Shown: one piece after another, positions 43,231 to 54,410 of the stretch
How the letters are laid out: every line of letters starts with the position of its first letter
How positions within the stretch are numbered: position 1 is the stretch's first letter
Source: Diphasiastrum complanatum
Lineage: Eukaryota > Streptophyta > Lycopodiopsida > Lycopodiales > Lycopodiaceae
NCBI GenBank assembly: GCA_029204225.1
Contig: CM055105.1
Span: forward strand, 48,245,688-48,309,687
Reading direction: 5' to 3'
Length of the DNA stretch: 64,000 bases
Position numbers and translations under genes: made by a program
The notes under the pieces: model-generated
The model's database searches: none
Told to the model about the DNA's origin: nothing
What the model saw: the letters and a program-made list of their open reading frames with translations, nothing else

Positions 43231-44354
43231 AGAGACAGCCCGTGTGCAGGGCACCCTAGCGCGCAAAGGACGCTTGACTTAGTAAAAAGGAACTTTTACT
43301 GGCCAAACTTAAAAAGTCAAGTCGAGGCATATGTTCGCAAGTGGGCACAATGCCAAGTTAACAAAGCTGAAACACTTAAGGCAGCTGGTTTGTTAATGCC
43401 CTTGGAAATTCCCGAAAGAAAGTGGGAAAGTATTTGCATGGACTTTTTGTTTGGGCTACCTGGGACGGGGAAGCAAAATGATGCCATTTGGGTAATAGTT
43501 GACAGGTTAACTAAAATGGCGCAATTCATACCAACCAAGCAAACTGTCAAGGCTTCTGAACTTGCTCAGCTTTTCGTTGAAAAGTTGTTCAGGATGGTTA
43601 GACAGAGAGGATGAACTAGTCTATGGACGATATGCTTCGGGCATATGTTTCCAGGAGATAGTTGGATTGGGAAAGGTACCTTCCAATGATTGAGTTTGCG
43701 TATAATAGCGCAAAGCACTCAGCGACGGGTTTTAGTCCATTTTCTCTGATGTATGGTTTCCAGCCTAGGGCTCCCATTTCAGTGGGCCTCAAAGGCCTCA
43801 AGGTTAAGGCAACAGTAGATTTCCTGCATGATATGCAAGAAATGTTGCTTGTTGCTCGCGAAAACGTAAAAACGGCTCAAGATAGAGCCCAGTTGTACGC
43901 TAATCAAAAGCGACAACCTAGGGTCTACGAGGAGGGGGCTTGGGTATATCTTAGAATCCCAAAAGACTCTAAGGTATTAAAGACTGGGAAATGTCCTAAG
44001 TTATCACCTTGTTACGCAGGGCCATTCCGTATAGTAAAGAAACTCCATCGGAATGCGTATCAGCTAGAACTTCCTCAAGGTGTTAAGGTACATCCAGTTT
44101 TTCACATTAGTCGTTTAAAGGAACGATTTGGTGGGAAGGATGACTTGATACTTCAGGATGACTTAGTTCGGCTGGAGGACCTGACATCCTTTGTACCTAC
44201 GGAACCACAGACCATAGTTGATGTACGTCAACGTGGACTCAGAAACCGGCAGGTAACTGAGTACTTGGTTCGCTGGAAAGGAAGTTTCGAGGATGATGAT
44301 ACTTGGGAAAAGGAACATGACCTTAAACTGAGGTTCCCTGGTTTTCTTCCTTAG
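43225..44354 (+). pseudogene. Gypsy-C integrase and chromodomain
   Basis: The HHCC region has lost its first His by deletion and one Cys (VRKWAQC, against VRKCRQC in fragment A). The first catalytic Asp is present (ICMDFLFGLP). After FVEKLFR a deletion removes the second Asp, and reading resumes at GxTERMN in another phase. From 43662 a 230-codon frame is intact: YLPMIEFAYNSAKHSATGFS, the integrase C-terminal motif VYLRIPKDSKVLKTGKCPKL, HPVFHISRLKE, and the chromodomain VTEYLVRWKGSFEDDDTWE at about 44300. The chromodomain marks a chromovirus. Confidence 0.88.
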
Positions 44355-44368
44355 ATAAGGAATTTTTT

Positions 44369-44381
44369 AAGGAAGAGGGAA
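44369..44381 (+). promoter_or_regulatory. Polypurine tract of Gypsy-C
   Basis: AAGGAAGAGGGAA directly before the 3' LTR start TGTAAGGG. Confidence 0.75.
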
Positions 44382-44829
44382 TGTAAGGGACCCAACTCCC
44401 TTGGGTCCCAACCCTAAACTTGAGACTGGACGATGACTGGGCCTGTAGACTTGACCGGTGACTCGTGAACCTGCATGGTTGCCACGTGTCATGATCTAGG
44501 TGTGCACATGGCTTGAAGTCTCTCTCCTTGGAGGTATACAAGGGGAGGAGGACTCATTTGCCATCCAATCTATCTACCTAGGAGGAGGTGGATGGAGAGC
44601 GTCTGCACGGCCAGGATGTATGCTAGCGTGAGGCAGGAGATGGCTGAGAGCCTAGGCGGTGGTATGGGACGCCGTCTAGGATGGAAGTCGGATCCAGCTT
44701 GATACGGTCACAGGCCAGGGCACGGAGGGTGGACCCGGATTAGGTCCTACGGCGGGGTGGAACGTGAATCGTTTGGTCTTTTGTGGTTAACCGGCACCTG
44801 GAGGTTTGCAGTAAGTAGGGGTTGTAACA
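44382..44829 (+). repeat. 3' LTR of Gypsy-C
   Basis: 448 bp, TGTAAGGG to TTGTAACA; near-identical to 39081-39520. Confidence 0.9.
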
Positions 44830-45305
44830 TCCCTGACCCTTGGTATCTTGGCTACATCCTCGATCGATGGATCTCAAAAACATGGTCCCCATGCAGGAAG
44901 ACACCAAGATATTCAATATGTGGCGCTTTCTTGCATTGCTCCAACCATAAGATATGATGGTGTAGCCATACCTGGTTCATGAGTGACAACATCGTAGCAA
45001 ATTGCAGTGATCAATGATCAATCATAATTCCAATTTCGTTATTCTTGAGACTTGAAAGTTAAACGTGAATGTGACATGCCAAATATGTATGTCATAGCAG
45101 TTTGCAAAGTTGAAGTTCAAAGTTCAAGCGTTCAAACCCTAGACCCTGAATCTGAAATGCAAAATCCAAACTTTAAAGTTAAAACTTAACTTGAAACTTC
45201 AAATTGAAAGAAAAAACTGGAAAGGGCAAACTGCAATGTTGAAAACTTAAAACTTGAATGGGCATAGCGTATTAGAGTGCATACTGGGGCTCCTCATAAG
45301 GGGCT
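44830..45305. other. No supported gene
   Basis: AT-rich, with repeated words such as AACTTGAAACTTC and CAAAGTT; nothing coding is seen. Confidence 0.4.
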
Positions 45306-45755
45306 CTAGCTGCTGGTCAATTGAAGCCTGTCAACGACAAGTGGCCTCGTCCTAAGATGCTCACAAGACTGCCCCAGCCACACCTGCCCAATAGCACTCA
45401 CTGTAGTCATCATATTCCTCCATGACGGGGTTCTAACTAGATGAAATGGCAGATCGTAGGTGTAGAACAATTGTCGAACTGCAATCTCCACTTCCACCAT
45501 GGCTCTGGGAGCGAAGTTGGACACATAGTAGTCCCTATCCCCCAGTTGTGTAGTACGGCCCCGCCTACCTCTCCCTCTCGATGGTGGATGCCGTGGCATG
45601 GTGGCTGCAGGTGATGTTGAGGATCCAATACCAGAAGGTGGGCTAGGCCGACTACTAGGCCCTCTCATTTGAAGCTCTGTTCTCTCCATGAGAAGAGAGC
45701 GATGGGCAACCGGGGGGTGTGATGTGATGCCTTTGGCTATGTCACTGCATCTCAA
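45306..45755 (-). pseudogene. hAT transposase fragment: linker and DUF659 start
   Basis: The minus-strand frame has a Pro/Ser/Arg-rich linker (PSSRPSPPSGIGSSTSPAA, then RGRGRRGR) followed by VRQLFYTYDLPFHLVRTPSW and SCEHLRTRPL, fitting the opening of hAT DUF659. It differs clearly from the copy at 37361-38253, so it is a separate family member. No BED finger or catalytic core is seen. 45756-46299 holds no other gene. Confidence 0.6.
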
Positions 45756-46299
45756 TCTGCCAAAAAAGACAATTCAATTTAGGTGCCTGGTGAGCTGCAG
45801 TGACTAGTCTATGATTTAAAAGCATATTTTTCAAGTGACAAATCATTCTAATTTCTCTGACCATTCAACGTAAGATGACAAAAATCAATTATCAAATTTC
45901 AAAAATAAAAATGTGCAACCATCAACATGACATGTCAGTTCAACATTTAAGAATCAATGAAGAGCTGAGTGTTTACCTCTCACTCTAGGCCTCAACCTCA
46001 AAGGGCAAGCCTTGTCCGATTGAGTAGGAGTGAGTATCATGTCAGGAGCATGCAGGCAAGGGGCAATCTCGTACCCCCTCAAACGTAATAAATGCGCCCT
46101 GACTTCCTGATGCATGAGGGCCCACCTGTGTAACTAATGTGGTAGTATCTGCATGTCCATCTCTTTGTGCCCCATGTGCCATAGGTTGCAGCGATGGTAA
46201 TGTGATCCCATAAGGGATTCCTAACCCTCAGCATGGTCTCTCTCTCTCTCTCTCTGGATTTCCCCTTCCATGGTGTACTAATGTCATCCACCCCATTCA

Positions 46300-47049
46300 C
46301 AAGAGTGGTGACCCCATGAAACTTGATAACTATCGTACCATTATGATTGGCACATGTGGTTAACTTTATGGCACTATCTTGTAGACAATGATTAGTTGTG
46401 AGGCAAAGACATGGAGCCTACATGCTTTGGGTCAGGTTGGCTTCAGGACACATCACTCCACCACTGATCGTGTGTTCACTCTTCGGGCTATCATTGAGGA
46501 AGCCAGACGAGAGTCTATTGCTGTTTTGTGGATTTTCGAAAAGCGTTCGACTTTGTCCCACGTCATATGCTTATCCAGATAGATGCTGAGAGATCTGGAT
46601 TTTTCCACTGATACCATATTGGTTGTCATGGCACTCTATGAGCAGGTTTGGGGATGTTTCAGATCGGATGAGGCTCTCTCTGAGAGAGTTAGGAGCAATA
46701 TTGGGGTGAAGCAGACACTCTTTGGTTTGTATATTGATGAGCTTGAGAGAGCCATCAATCAGGATGGTGGTATTGGCTGCAGGCTTGGTGATATACTCAT
46801 TTCCATTTTGCTTTATGATGATGATGTGGCTCTGCTTTCTTCGTCTGGTGAGGGGTTGCAACGGCACTTGCACACATTACAGGTTTTTGGAGACTTATTT
46901 GGTTTGACTGTGCATACCAGGAAAACCCAGATCATGATCTTTAATACCTCAAGGACCTTTAAGCAGTGACATCTGTTCACTCTAGGGGGCAAACCACTCG
47001 AGGTGGTATCCTCTTACACTTATTTGGGGACTTCCTTCGCTGGTCTTGC
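46300..47049 (+). pseudogene. LINE reverse transcriptase, 5' piece
   Basis: Non-LTR RT motifs appear in order: DNYRTIMIGTC (46325), GQVGFRTHHSTTDRVFTLRA (46430), IGVKQTLFGLYIDELERAI (46702; the usual GCPLSP is missing), LLYDDDVALLSSSGEGLQ (46810, YADD replaced by YDDD), then VFGDLFGLTVHTRKTQIMIF and SSYTYLGTSFAGLA. It is cut at 47049 by the Gypsy-D insertion. Stops and small deletions make it inactive. Confidence 0.82.
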
Positions 47050-47408
47050 TGTAATGAGTCCTAACACCACAATAGGGCAAACACTAACTGATCCACCCAA
47101 TCTTGCCTACTCCCTGATATAGAGTAAGCCCCTCCTAGCCCAGTGTGAGGACTGGTAGCATGCAGCTGCCAAGTGTCGGCCACGTGTCACTGACGTGGCC
47201 CACTGCATGTCAGGATCCAACTGGGGGGCCCTGTCCTGCTGACAGGGTCCCTAGACTGTGTTAGGCCCGCCATGGCTATGGACCGTGTTGGGGCACACTA
47301 CTCACACTGTCTTGCCCTATTGGTCATGTACGCTGGACATGACCCTGACTGTGGTATCTGACCTATCTGTGTTCTCTAGCGTTCGACACTGGTCATGAGC
47401 TCGTAACA
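47050..47408 (-). repeat. 3' LTR of Gypsy-D
   Basis: 359 bp. The inner edge is followed by CTCCCTCCCCCTT (47409 onward), which on the minus strand is the polypurine tract AAGGGGGAGGGAG. Confidence 0.88.
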
Positions 47409-47485
47409 CTCCCTCCCCCTTAAGAACCATCTTGGTCCTCTAAGACAAAGTCTGGAAAAATCTTGCGAAGGACGCTGCCTCTTTT

Positions 47486-48274
47486 TCAAGTGGCATTCTC
47501 AACAGGCTGATCATTCCACTTAGCTAGATATTCTCGGTATAGAGTATGACGGGTCTGCGTCTCTCTACTATCAAGAATCTCTTCTGGCTCATGTGGAGGT
47601 TGCTGAGGATCCAATGGGAGAACTAGAACACTATCCCCTACCAGATTTTCTAATCTGGTTAAGGCTTTTCGTAACTGACTTACATGAAAGACTGGAAAAA
47701 CCTTACTGCTGTGTGGGAGTTCTAGTTCATAGGTGACCTCGCCTAGTCTCCTACTGATGGTAAAGGGACCACAATACCTTGGAGACAACTTAGCACACAC
47801 TCCTGATTTGAGGGTTTTAGAGTCAACTGGGACTCTCAAGTAGACTTTCTCACCAGCGGAGAACTGCACATCCCGTCTGTGTGGATTTGCATAATGCCTG
47901 GCTCGATCCTGGGATTGCCTAATGCTATGCTTAGCATGTTCTATCATCTGGTTTAGGTCCTCTAAAAAGTTTCTGGCTGCTTCAACTTTTTCTTGTTTAA
48001 ACCCTACAGCTGTGGGTGAGCGTGGCTGGAAACCCTACATCAGCATAAATGGGCTGTATCCCGTAGCTGAATGTTTGGTACTGTTATAAGCAAACTCTAA
48101 TATCAAGAGATACTCCTCCCAATTAGTCTGCTTCTTGCTGACGTACGCATGAAGCATATCCTCCAGCACCTGATTTACCCTCTCTGTTTGACCGTCCGTC
48201 TGTGGATGGTCAGTGGTACTCATATTAAGATCTATGGGACAACCAAGAATGATTACGTTCATTTTTTTTTCCAT
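47486..48274 (-). pseudogene. Gypsy-D integrase C-terminus and chromodomain
   Basis: It starts with the integrase core end (DHPQTDGQTERVNQ keeps the catalytic Glu; LILEFAYNSTKHSATGYSPF). After a stop near 48035 it continues RARHYANPHRRDVQFSAGEK and VYLRVPVDSKTLKSGVCAKL, then VFPVFHVSQLRKAL. It ends in the chromodomain YREYLAKWNDQPVENAT at about 47495. The two catalytic Asp residues lie in deleted sequence. Confidence 0.85.
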
Positions 48275-48289
48275 GCAGCTCTGTATAGT

Positions 48290-48845
48290 TACTTGATGCT
48301 CCTTCCTCGTTTTACTGTAGACGAGGATGTCATCTAAATATTCGACGACAAACTACCTTAAACTCATAATGACCGTGACGAGTCCTAAAGGCTATTTTCG
48401 AGACATCTTCCGATTTTATACGGACTTGATGATATCCCGATCTAAGGTCTATTTTACTGAAAGATTTAGCCCGTAGAGTTGATCCAACAACTCGTCTGCT
48501 CGAGGCATAGGATATTTATTCTTTATTGTGACTTTATTGAGGGCTCTGTAATCTACGCAAAGACGCATAGGCCCCTCTTTCTTTTTCACCAAAAGGACTG
48601 GTGAGGCCCATGGTGAACTAGTGGTCTAAATTTGGCCTTTCCCAAGATAATCTGTTAACTGCCTAGTTATTTCTTCATCCTCTGTTCGGCTGACCCGATA
48701 CGGAGGTTTAGAAACAGGTGCTGTACCTGCTACTAGGTTCATTACATGATCTACCTCTCAGCTAGGTGGCGAACCATGTGGCAAATCTTCAAGAAAAACA
48801 TTTTCAAATTTAGACAATAAAGTGTCTAACTTACTGATTTTCTGC
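48290..48845 (-). pseudogene. Gypsy-D reverse transcriptase remnant
   Basis: Minus strand: PPYRVSRTEDEEITRQL (48690), [40 protein letters not shown], and [10 protein letters not shown] near 48370. A deletion then joins this to [12 protein letters not shown] (48330), and a second joins to the integrase end at about 48280. In-frame stops are present. Confidence 0.75.
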
Positions 48846-49762
48846 TATATAGAACTAGAAATAGAAACTTCAGGAATAAACTGAAAGTCACATAAGAATA
48901 CCTGATGGTCATCGTCTCCGATTAGCTGACAGAGCTCTGAACTGCAGACCATAGGACTGTTGGGAACATCATGCTCCCCATGCAACTGGATCTCTCGGCC
49001 TTTATGCTGAAAGCTGAGGGTGTTCTCCTGATAATTTCTGTGGAGGGAAGGTCCTAAACTGTAGAGCCAATCTCTCCCGAGAACAATGTCTGTACGATCC
49101 AGGTGTATTATCTGAAAGTTTATTTCATCTTGGTACCCCTGAATACCAAGATTCAAGTTACTTACCATGGTTTCCCATATTTTCTTATCTTCACCCTTAG
49201 CTAATGAAACTATGTACCTATGCTGACTAGGTACTTCTGTTAGTTTAAGCTTTTTAACCAGGGTGTAGTTGATGAAATTATGGGTTGCCCCATCATCAAC
49301 CATAACTCTTACTGATTGGTTGCCAACTTTCCTATGCATACGTACTAGGTCATGTGGCCCAAAACTGAAGGGTCTCGCTAGCATTGCAGAGGTCAATTGG
49401 CAACAATGTTCATGATCTTCATGATACACTTTGATCTCAGAAGCTGCCGAGTCACTGGGGAAACTTACAGTCTGAACAAGATGAACTTGTTTCTTATCTT
49501 TTTTATCTTTTTTAGTGAAAGGCCCCTTGGGACACTGTTTGACTGTGTGTCCCTTGCCCATACACACAAAGCACAAACGTTCTTGTTTGGCTTTCTCAAA
49601 ATCATCTGGTTTTAAGGGCTGTATGAGTGAAGGGTGTTTCTGAGGAGCTTCACTTTTAAATTTGTCTTCTTTCTTTCTTTTTAAAAATTTCTTTTTAAAT
49701 TGAAAGTCTTTCTGAGGAGGCTGCTCAGAAAGGGGCTGCTGTCTCGCCCTCTTCCTACCCAT
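48845..49762 (-). pseudogene. Gypsy-D gag C-terminus and protease
   Basis: A Lys-rich nucleocapsid leads to zinc knuckle CFVCMGKGHTVKQC (about 49570). The protease carries MVDDGATHNFINYTLVKKLK (about 49310), then the spacer DIVLGRDWLYSLGPSLHRNY. The 306-codon stretch is intact, but it is cut off from the gag N-terminus by stops between 49763 and 50101. Confidence 0.82.
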
Positions 49763-50101
49763 TGAATCATCATAGATTTGAGCATATCTGAGAGCTTGCT
49801 CAAGGGTAGTAGGCGAGTTTCTCTGGACCTCCTACTTTATATTCATCTTTGAGACCTCGGACAAACCCTCTGATTTTCTGATAATCATCCATATATTTAA
49901 TTTTCAAAATTGCTTCTCGATACTGCGAGATATATTGGATGAGGGATTTGTCCATGATTGTTCTTTCCTAGGCTTTCCAGGCTCTATCAAGTTCATTTTC
50001 TGGTAGGAATTCTCTTAGGAAAGCTTCTTCAAAAGCTTTCCATGACCGGGGAGTCTGCCTAGTCTCCTGGAGATTTAACCACCACTTATAGGCCATGGGC
50101 C

Positions 50102-50623
50102 CTAAGGAAAGACTGGCCTCGCCTCAATTGCTTGCAAATGGTCAGGGGTCTGTTTAAGAGCATGAATGTTCTTCCATTTGCTGAGGAAGGTTTGTAGAAT
50201 GTCTGCATTTCTATCCTTCTCTTCCCCATTAAAAGTAGGAGGCTTTAAATCTTTAAAAACACTGGGGTGAGACCGCAAAGTCTCACCCGAAACTGATGGA
50301 AGTGGAGAAGGGGACAACTGAGAAGTGGAGGGAAGGCTTCCTTTCACGGAACTCAATATCAAACCTTTGAGTTCAACGAACGAGTCGTCCACACTGGACT
50401 TGAAATTGACTAATGCCAACTTCAGTTCATCCACTTCTGTTACCAAATGGAGAAACTGCTCCTTGGTAACTAGTTCGTCAACCAGTTCGTTGAGTTCTTC
50501 GGCGAACTGTTCATGTTCTTCCATTTCCATAGGTTCTTTCCCTTTACTGTAAGCCAAGGCTTCTGTTTCAAGCTCATCGATGCCTCTCTCCGGGGGTTGA
50601 TCAGGTCCCTGAGGAGTGGTCAT
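50102..50623 (-). pseudogene. Gypsy-D gag N-terminus
   Basis: The ATG at 50623 opens MTTPQGPDQPPERGIDELET, then an acidic coiled-coil-like stretch (HEQFAEELNELVDELV) and the conserved capsid lead-in PPTFNGEEKDRNADILQTFL. The frame breaks near 50110. The leader between primer site and gag (50624-51501) has no gene. Confidence 0.75.
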
Positions 50624-51501
50624 TTTCAGAACTGAAAGAGAGGTACCCTAACTTTTGATAAAAAAAAAGTCAAAAAGACTAATTTACAACTGTACAAGGG
50701 AAAGGAAAGATGACTTAGCTGTTTTTGAGGACTGTACTTCCAAAGAAAATACGAAGAGGAACCCTCTCAGCTCTTTTACCCAAGATTTCAGACCTGCTGT
50801 CCCGGAAAATCCCAGTTTGAAGCTCCAAAACGGTGCCAAATTTCCCGGTTCTTGAGTTGAGTAGCTGACTGATCTGATTTCAGATGTGGGGCTCCAACAA
50901 ACTGAGTAAAAACCGAAAATATGCAAGAAAAATCCGGAATTTTTTGATGTCCCTGCCCTCGCTGTTTGGACAGCAACCTGTCTGGCCCAATTTGTTCAAT
51001 TTAAAACTCAAAAATCCGCTTGAATCTCTGAGTTGACCTCAGCTGGTAGGTCGCTGGTCTGTGGCAAAGAAGTTTGAAGTTCAAACTCCTGAGAAATCTC
51101 GAAAAACAGGGATGAAATTCCACTTTTTCGCCTCCCTGTTTAGCGCTGGCCCTGCTAGGAAAGTTTGCTTGAAAACCCCTCAAACTTCCTTGGATTTCTC
51201 TAGAAAATCAGGAGATTCTAATTCTACAGCGATGGACCTGCTCGCTGGCTTCTACTCTAAATCCTCTCTGAAATCTACAATCAGATCTCTGAAATCTGAG
51301 ATAGATTGCTGCCTTTCTAGCGATTTACCTACAGAAGGAATTCTACTTCCTACAACTGTAAATTCTCAGTGAATTTCAAGAGTTTTAAGGCTGCACCTAC
51401 AACGATTCTCCTCCTCTATTCCTCTCTGAGAATCTAAGTAAGTTTTCCTATCTTCTGATAGCTTTTCCTACTGCTGCTACTAAGCTCCCAAAGATGGAGA
51501 T

Positions 51502-51514
51502 GGCTTTGATACCA
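51502..51514 (-). promoter_or_regulatory. Primer binding site of Gypsy-D
   Basis: The minus strand reads TGGTATCAAAGCC one base from the LTR, an initiator Met-tRNA site with one change (G to A). Confidence 0.8.
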
Positions 51515-51515
51515 G

Positions 51516-51871
51516 TGTAATAAGTCCTAACACCACAGTAGGGCAAACACTAACTGATCCACCCAACCTTGCCTACTCCACTCCCTGATAAGCCCCTCCT
51601 AGCCCAGTGTAAGGATTGGTAGCATGCAGCTGCCAAGTGTCGGCCACGAGTCACTGACGTGGCCGACTGCACGTCGGGACCCAACTGGGGGCCCTGTCCT
51701 GCTGACAGGGTCCCTAGACTGTGTTAGGCCCGCCATGGCTATGGACCGTGCTGGGGCACACTACTCACACTGTCTTGCCCTGTTGGTCGTGTACGCTGGA
51801 CACGACCCTGACTGTGGTATCTGACCTATCTGTGTTCTCTAGGGTTCGGCACTGGTCACGAGCTCGTAACA
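51516..51871 (-). repeat. 5' LTR of Gypsy-D
   Basis: 356 bp, starting TGTAATAAGTCC and ending GCTCGTAACA on the plus strand, followed by the target copy CCTGC. Confidence 0.88.
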
Positions 51872-52275
51872 CCTGCTTTCAAACACGCCAACCTGAAAAC
51901 TCATCACTCGCTGGATGTAAGTGATCAACCTAAAAATAGCCTCAACCCGAAGTGGAATGACGGCAAACTCAACAAGTATAATCTGGTGAGGAACAGATGG
52001 CTTGGCCCGGATCTTGCGTGCAAGCATACTGATCTATAGACGAGAAATGCTAGTCCACTATGACTCAGAAATCTCAGTGCACGAAGTCTCCGCTACATAC
52101 AAAAGTGTCAAATAGGTTACACTTACTCGAAGCATCCTGAATGTGCTTCCTGAAATAGAAACGCTCGAGACCAACCAACGAAGCATGACTCTTACGTAGT
52201 CTAGTTGTTACGATATCCACACATAGCTTCTCTCTCTTCTTAGTAGCTTCATCACTAAAATCATCAGCTATCATG
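51872..52275 (-). pseudogene. LINE C-terminal segment in inverted orientation
   Basis: Minus strand: KSHASLVGLERFYFRKHIQD, then KCNLFDTFVCS, then RKIRAKPSVPHQIILVEFAV and IFRLITYIQRVMSF. This is the region downstream of RT in plant LINEs (LFD.LV...LYG, then P...I..E.G..P). It should follow the RT at 46300-47049 on the plus strand but is reversed. Confidence 0.65.
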
Positions 52276-52439
52276 GTACTCCCAGGCTTCTCGTCTGTTA
52301 CGCATATACGATCTTGATATCTCTGATCTACCAGAGGGTTCTTATTAGTATATAAGGAAGGTTATTTATCGTGCATATTCTTGAGTGACATGACAAGGGC
52401 CCTTGGGGGTCAAACCGGACTTCTATCGCTCAAGTTTCC

Positions 52440-52720
52440 TAGAGCTAGACAGTGTCAGGGTCCCAGTTTTGCCTCATAACTTGGATAGTGGACTTTCACA
52501 TTGCCTCCGTTTTACAATGGGTCAGTTCTGAGTTTCCTCACACCAGCTATATGTGGAGACGGGGCGCTTCCAGGGCATCCCTCGTATGAGCAGACTTTGT
52601 CAAATGTGCACATTAGGGGAGGTGGAGTCAGCTTCATATGTTGAACCTCGATGTGTGGCACTGATGCTGTGCGAGATGTTCCGGCTTCGTAGAGATATTT
52701 GTCAGTGAGACAAGTATGGA
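52440..52720 (+). pseudogene. LINE 3' coding end (Cys/His-rich)
   Basis: Plus strand: CLRFTMGQF, a stop, then SSHQLYVETGRFQGIPRMSR and LCQMCTLGEVESASYVEPRC. This is the terminal zinc-like region of plant LINEs (ETGR..GIPR..R.C..C..GEVEDE.H). A 3' UTR-like stretch runs to AATAAAG at about 53209 and the simple repeat, a common way for LINEs to end. Confidence 0.65.
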
Positions 52721-53215
52721 TACCATGACTCTTAGCAGACCCAAATTACCTCCTTTTTTTCTAGGAGATGATCTAGAGCAGACATTGATGTCGACATTTT
52801 GTCAGAGGATGAGTCAAATATCTTATCTTGGGATGCTCATCGCGATTGTCGACAACGTATTGCCACCAGACCACATATTAGGACTATCAGGAGACTTCAT
52901 AGATTTGGAGCTCGTGTGCGTAGGCTCACACTTGCATCTTCCTCTATCCTTGCTCTCTTCAACAACGGTCCTGTGGTGACATGATCTATCGTACAGTTCG
53001 GATGGTTATTGTACAACTATACGACACCCCATTGTACCGTATTTCAGCCTTCCATGTCTTAAGGATAGATTAGAGATTTTGTCTGATCTTGATAGACCGA
53101 TCATTTTAGCTAGTAATTGTCGTTTGTTTATGGAGTCACTTATATGCTCCTTTAAGTATTTATCACAGTTGAGATGTACTTATTTGGTCTTATATGCCTT
53201 TTGGCATTAATAAAG

Positions 53216-53376
<161 letters not shown>

Positions 53377-53464
53377 CACGGGACCCGAGTGCCCAAAACC
53401 CATTAGGCCGGTTCGATGGTTCAAACTTGAACTGCGGTTCATGGCAACATTGATCTGGATCACA

Positions 53465-53912
53465 CACCAAGAAAGTTAAAGGAAGGAGAGATGGTGTTTT
53501 TCTTGATTCCAAAGGACTCACGTTCACTTAAGACAGGGAAGTGCTACAAGTTATCTCCTCGTTATTGTGGGCCCTGGAAATAGTTAAAGGGCTTAATGAT
53601 GTTACTCATAAACTAGTGTTGGCTTAGGATTGTAAAATTCATCCTATTTTTCATGTTTCACGCTTAAAGAGGGTTTTACATAAGGGTGATAATTTGTTGA
53701 CTGACAATCTTATATTGTTTCAAGAGCATGGTGAGGTGATGCATGGACCTGACAGAGTATTGGATTGGAGAGAGACATGGCTTAGAAACCATCTAATCCG
53801 TGAGTACTTGGTTGTGTGGCATGGTAGACCTCTCACTGATGCTACCTGGGAGACCGTGCATGCTTTGCATGCATTGTACTCTTATTTTACCATCGTGGAT
53901 GATGTTCCTTGA
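53465..53912 (+). pseudogene. Gypsy integrase C-terminus and chromodomain, fragment E
   Basis: Plus strand: VFFLIPKDSRSLKTGKCYKL, then SPRYCGPW, a stop, HPIFHVSRLKRVLHKGDN, and the chromodomain IREYLVVWHGRPLTDATWE at about 53795. Nothing upstream of the integrase C-terminus is present. A purine tract (GAGGAGGGAAGGA, 53911-53923) and an LTR start TGTCATGTCC at 53925 follow. Confidence 0.82.
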
Positions 53913-53924
53913 GGAGGGAAGGAA

Positions 53925-54410
53925 TGTCATGTCCTTATATTCTTGCCTCAGTGTGAACACTTTGTAGATATCAAAATGACTCATGTCGGCTTGTGGTGTT
54001 TTGTAAGAAAATGTAAATAGTAGTTTTTGCTTAACTTGTCGACTTGCTTGTATTTGGTATGGAATACTGGGTCTTAATTTAGAGGTTGCTGGATTGACCT
54101 CCTAAAAAGTAGGAGAGTTGATCAATCAATAGGACACATGTCATGTGCTCATTGGGACATGTGGCCCATTGTATGAGTGACATGTCAGACAGTCCTCCGC
54201 ACTTACCTATGTGTTAGGGTATTGCCAAGTGGCGAGTGTCAGCTATGCATGGGGTTTGTCAGGTGTTGATGTTAGGATGGGTTAGGTCAAGTGGGTGCTT
54301 GAGGTAGGAGGGTGTGGGAGCTTATGGGGGGGACTTCTTTTGTATGCCTAATCTTTCTACTATGCAGCTTTGGCTGGGAGGAGACTTAATAACATTGCTC
54401 ATATGTGTTT
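53925..54410 (+). repeat. Probable 3' LTR of Gypsy fragment E (right end uncertain)
   Basis: Starts TGTCATGTCC after the purine tract. It shares style with the LTRs of Gypsy-C (ATGTCATGTGC, then GGGAGGAGACTT), but the right boundary cannot be set without a partner LTR. From here to 56846 nothing coding is recognised. Confidence 0.45.

Larger units (their letters stand above)
39080..44829 (+). mobile_element. Gypsy chromovirus, LTR-bounded but defective, 'Gypsy-C'
   Basis: 5' LTR 39080-39520, primer site, gag, protease, RT, RNase H, integrase, chromodomain, purine tract and 3' LTR 44382-44829 lie in normal order. Defects: the 5' LTR lacks its first 8-9 bases, the spacer between protease and RT is inverted, the RNase H-integrase linker and the middle of integrase are deleted, and several stops are present. 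The two LTRs are very similar by eye. No target duplication can be confirmed because the left end is altered. Confidence 0.88.
47050..51871 (-). mobile_element. Gypsy chromovirus inserted in a LINE, 'Gypsy-D'
   Basis: The LTRs are 47050-47408 and 51516-51871 (359 and 356 bp, TGTAAT..GTAACA). The flanks CTTGC (47045-47049) and CCTGC (51872-51876) give a 5 bp target duplication with one mismatch. The primer site is at the right LTR and the purine tract at the left, so it lies on the minus strand. It has gag, zinc knuckle and protease; RT is gutted, RNase H and most of integrase are deleted, and the chromodomain is retained. LTRs differ at many sites, so it is older than Copia-2. Confidence 0.88.
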
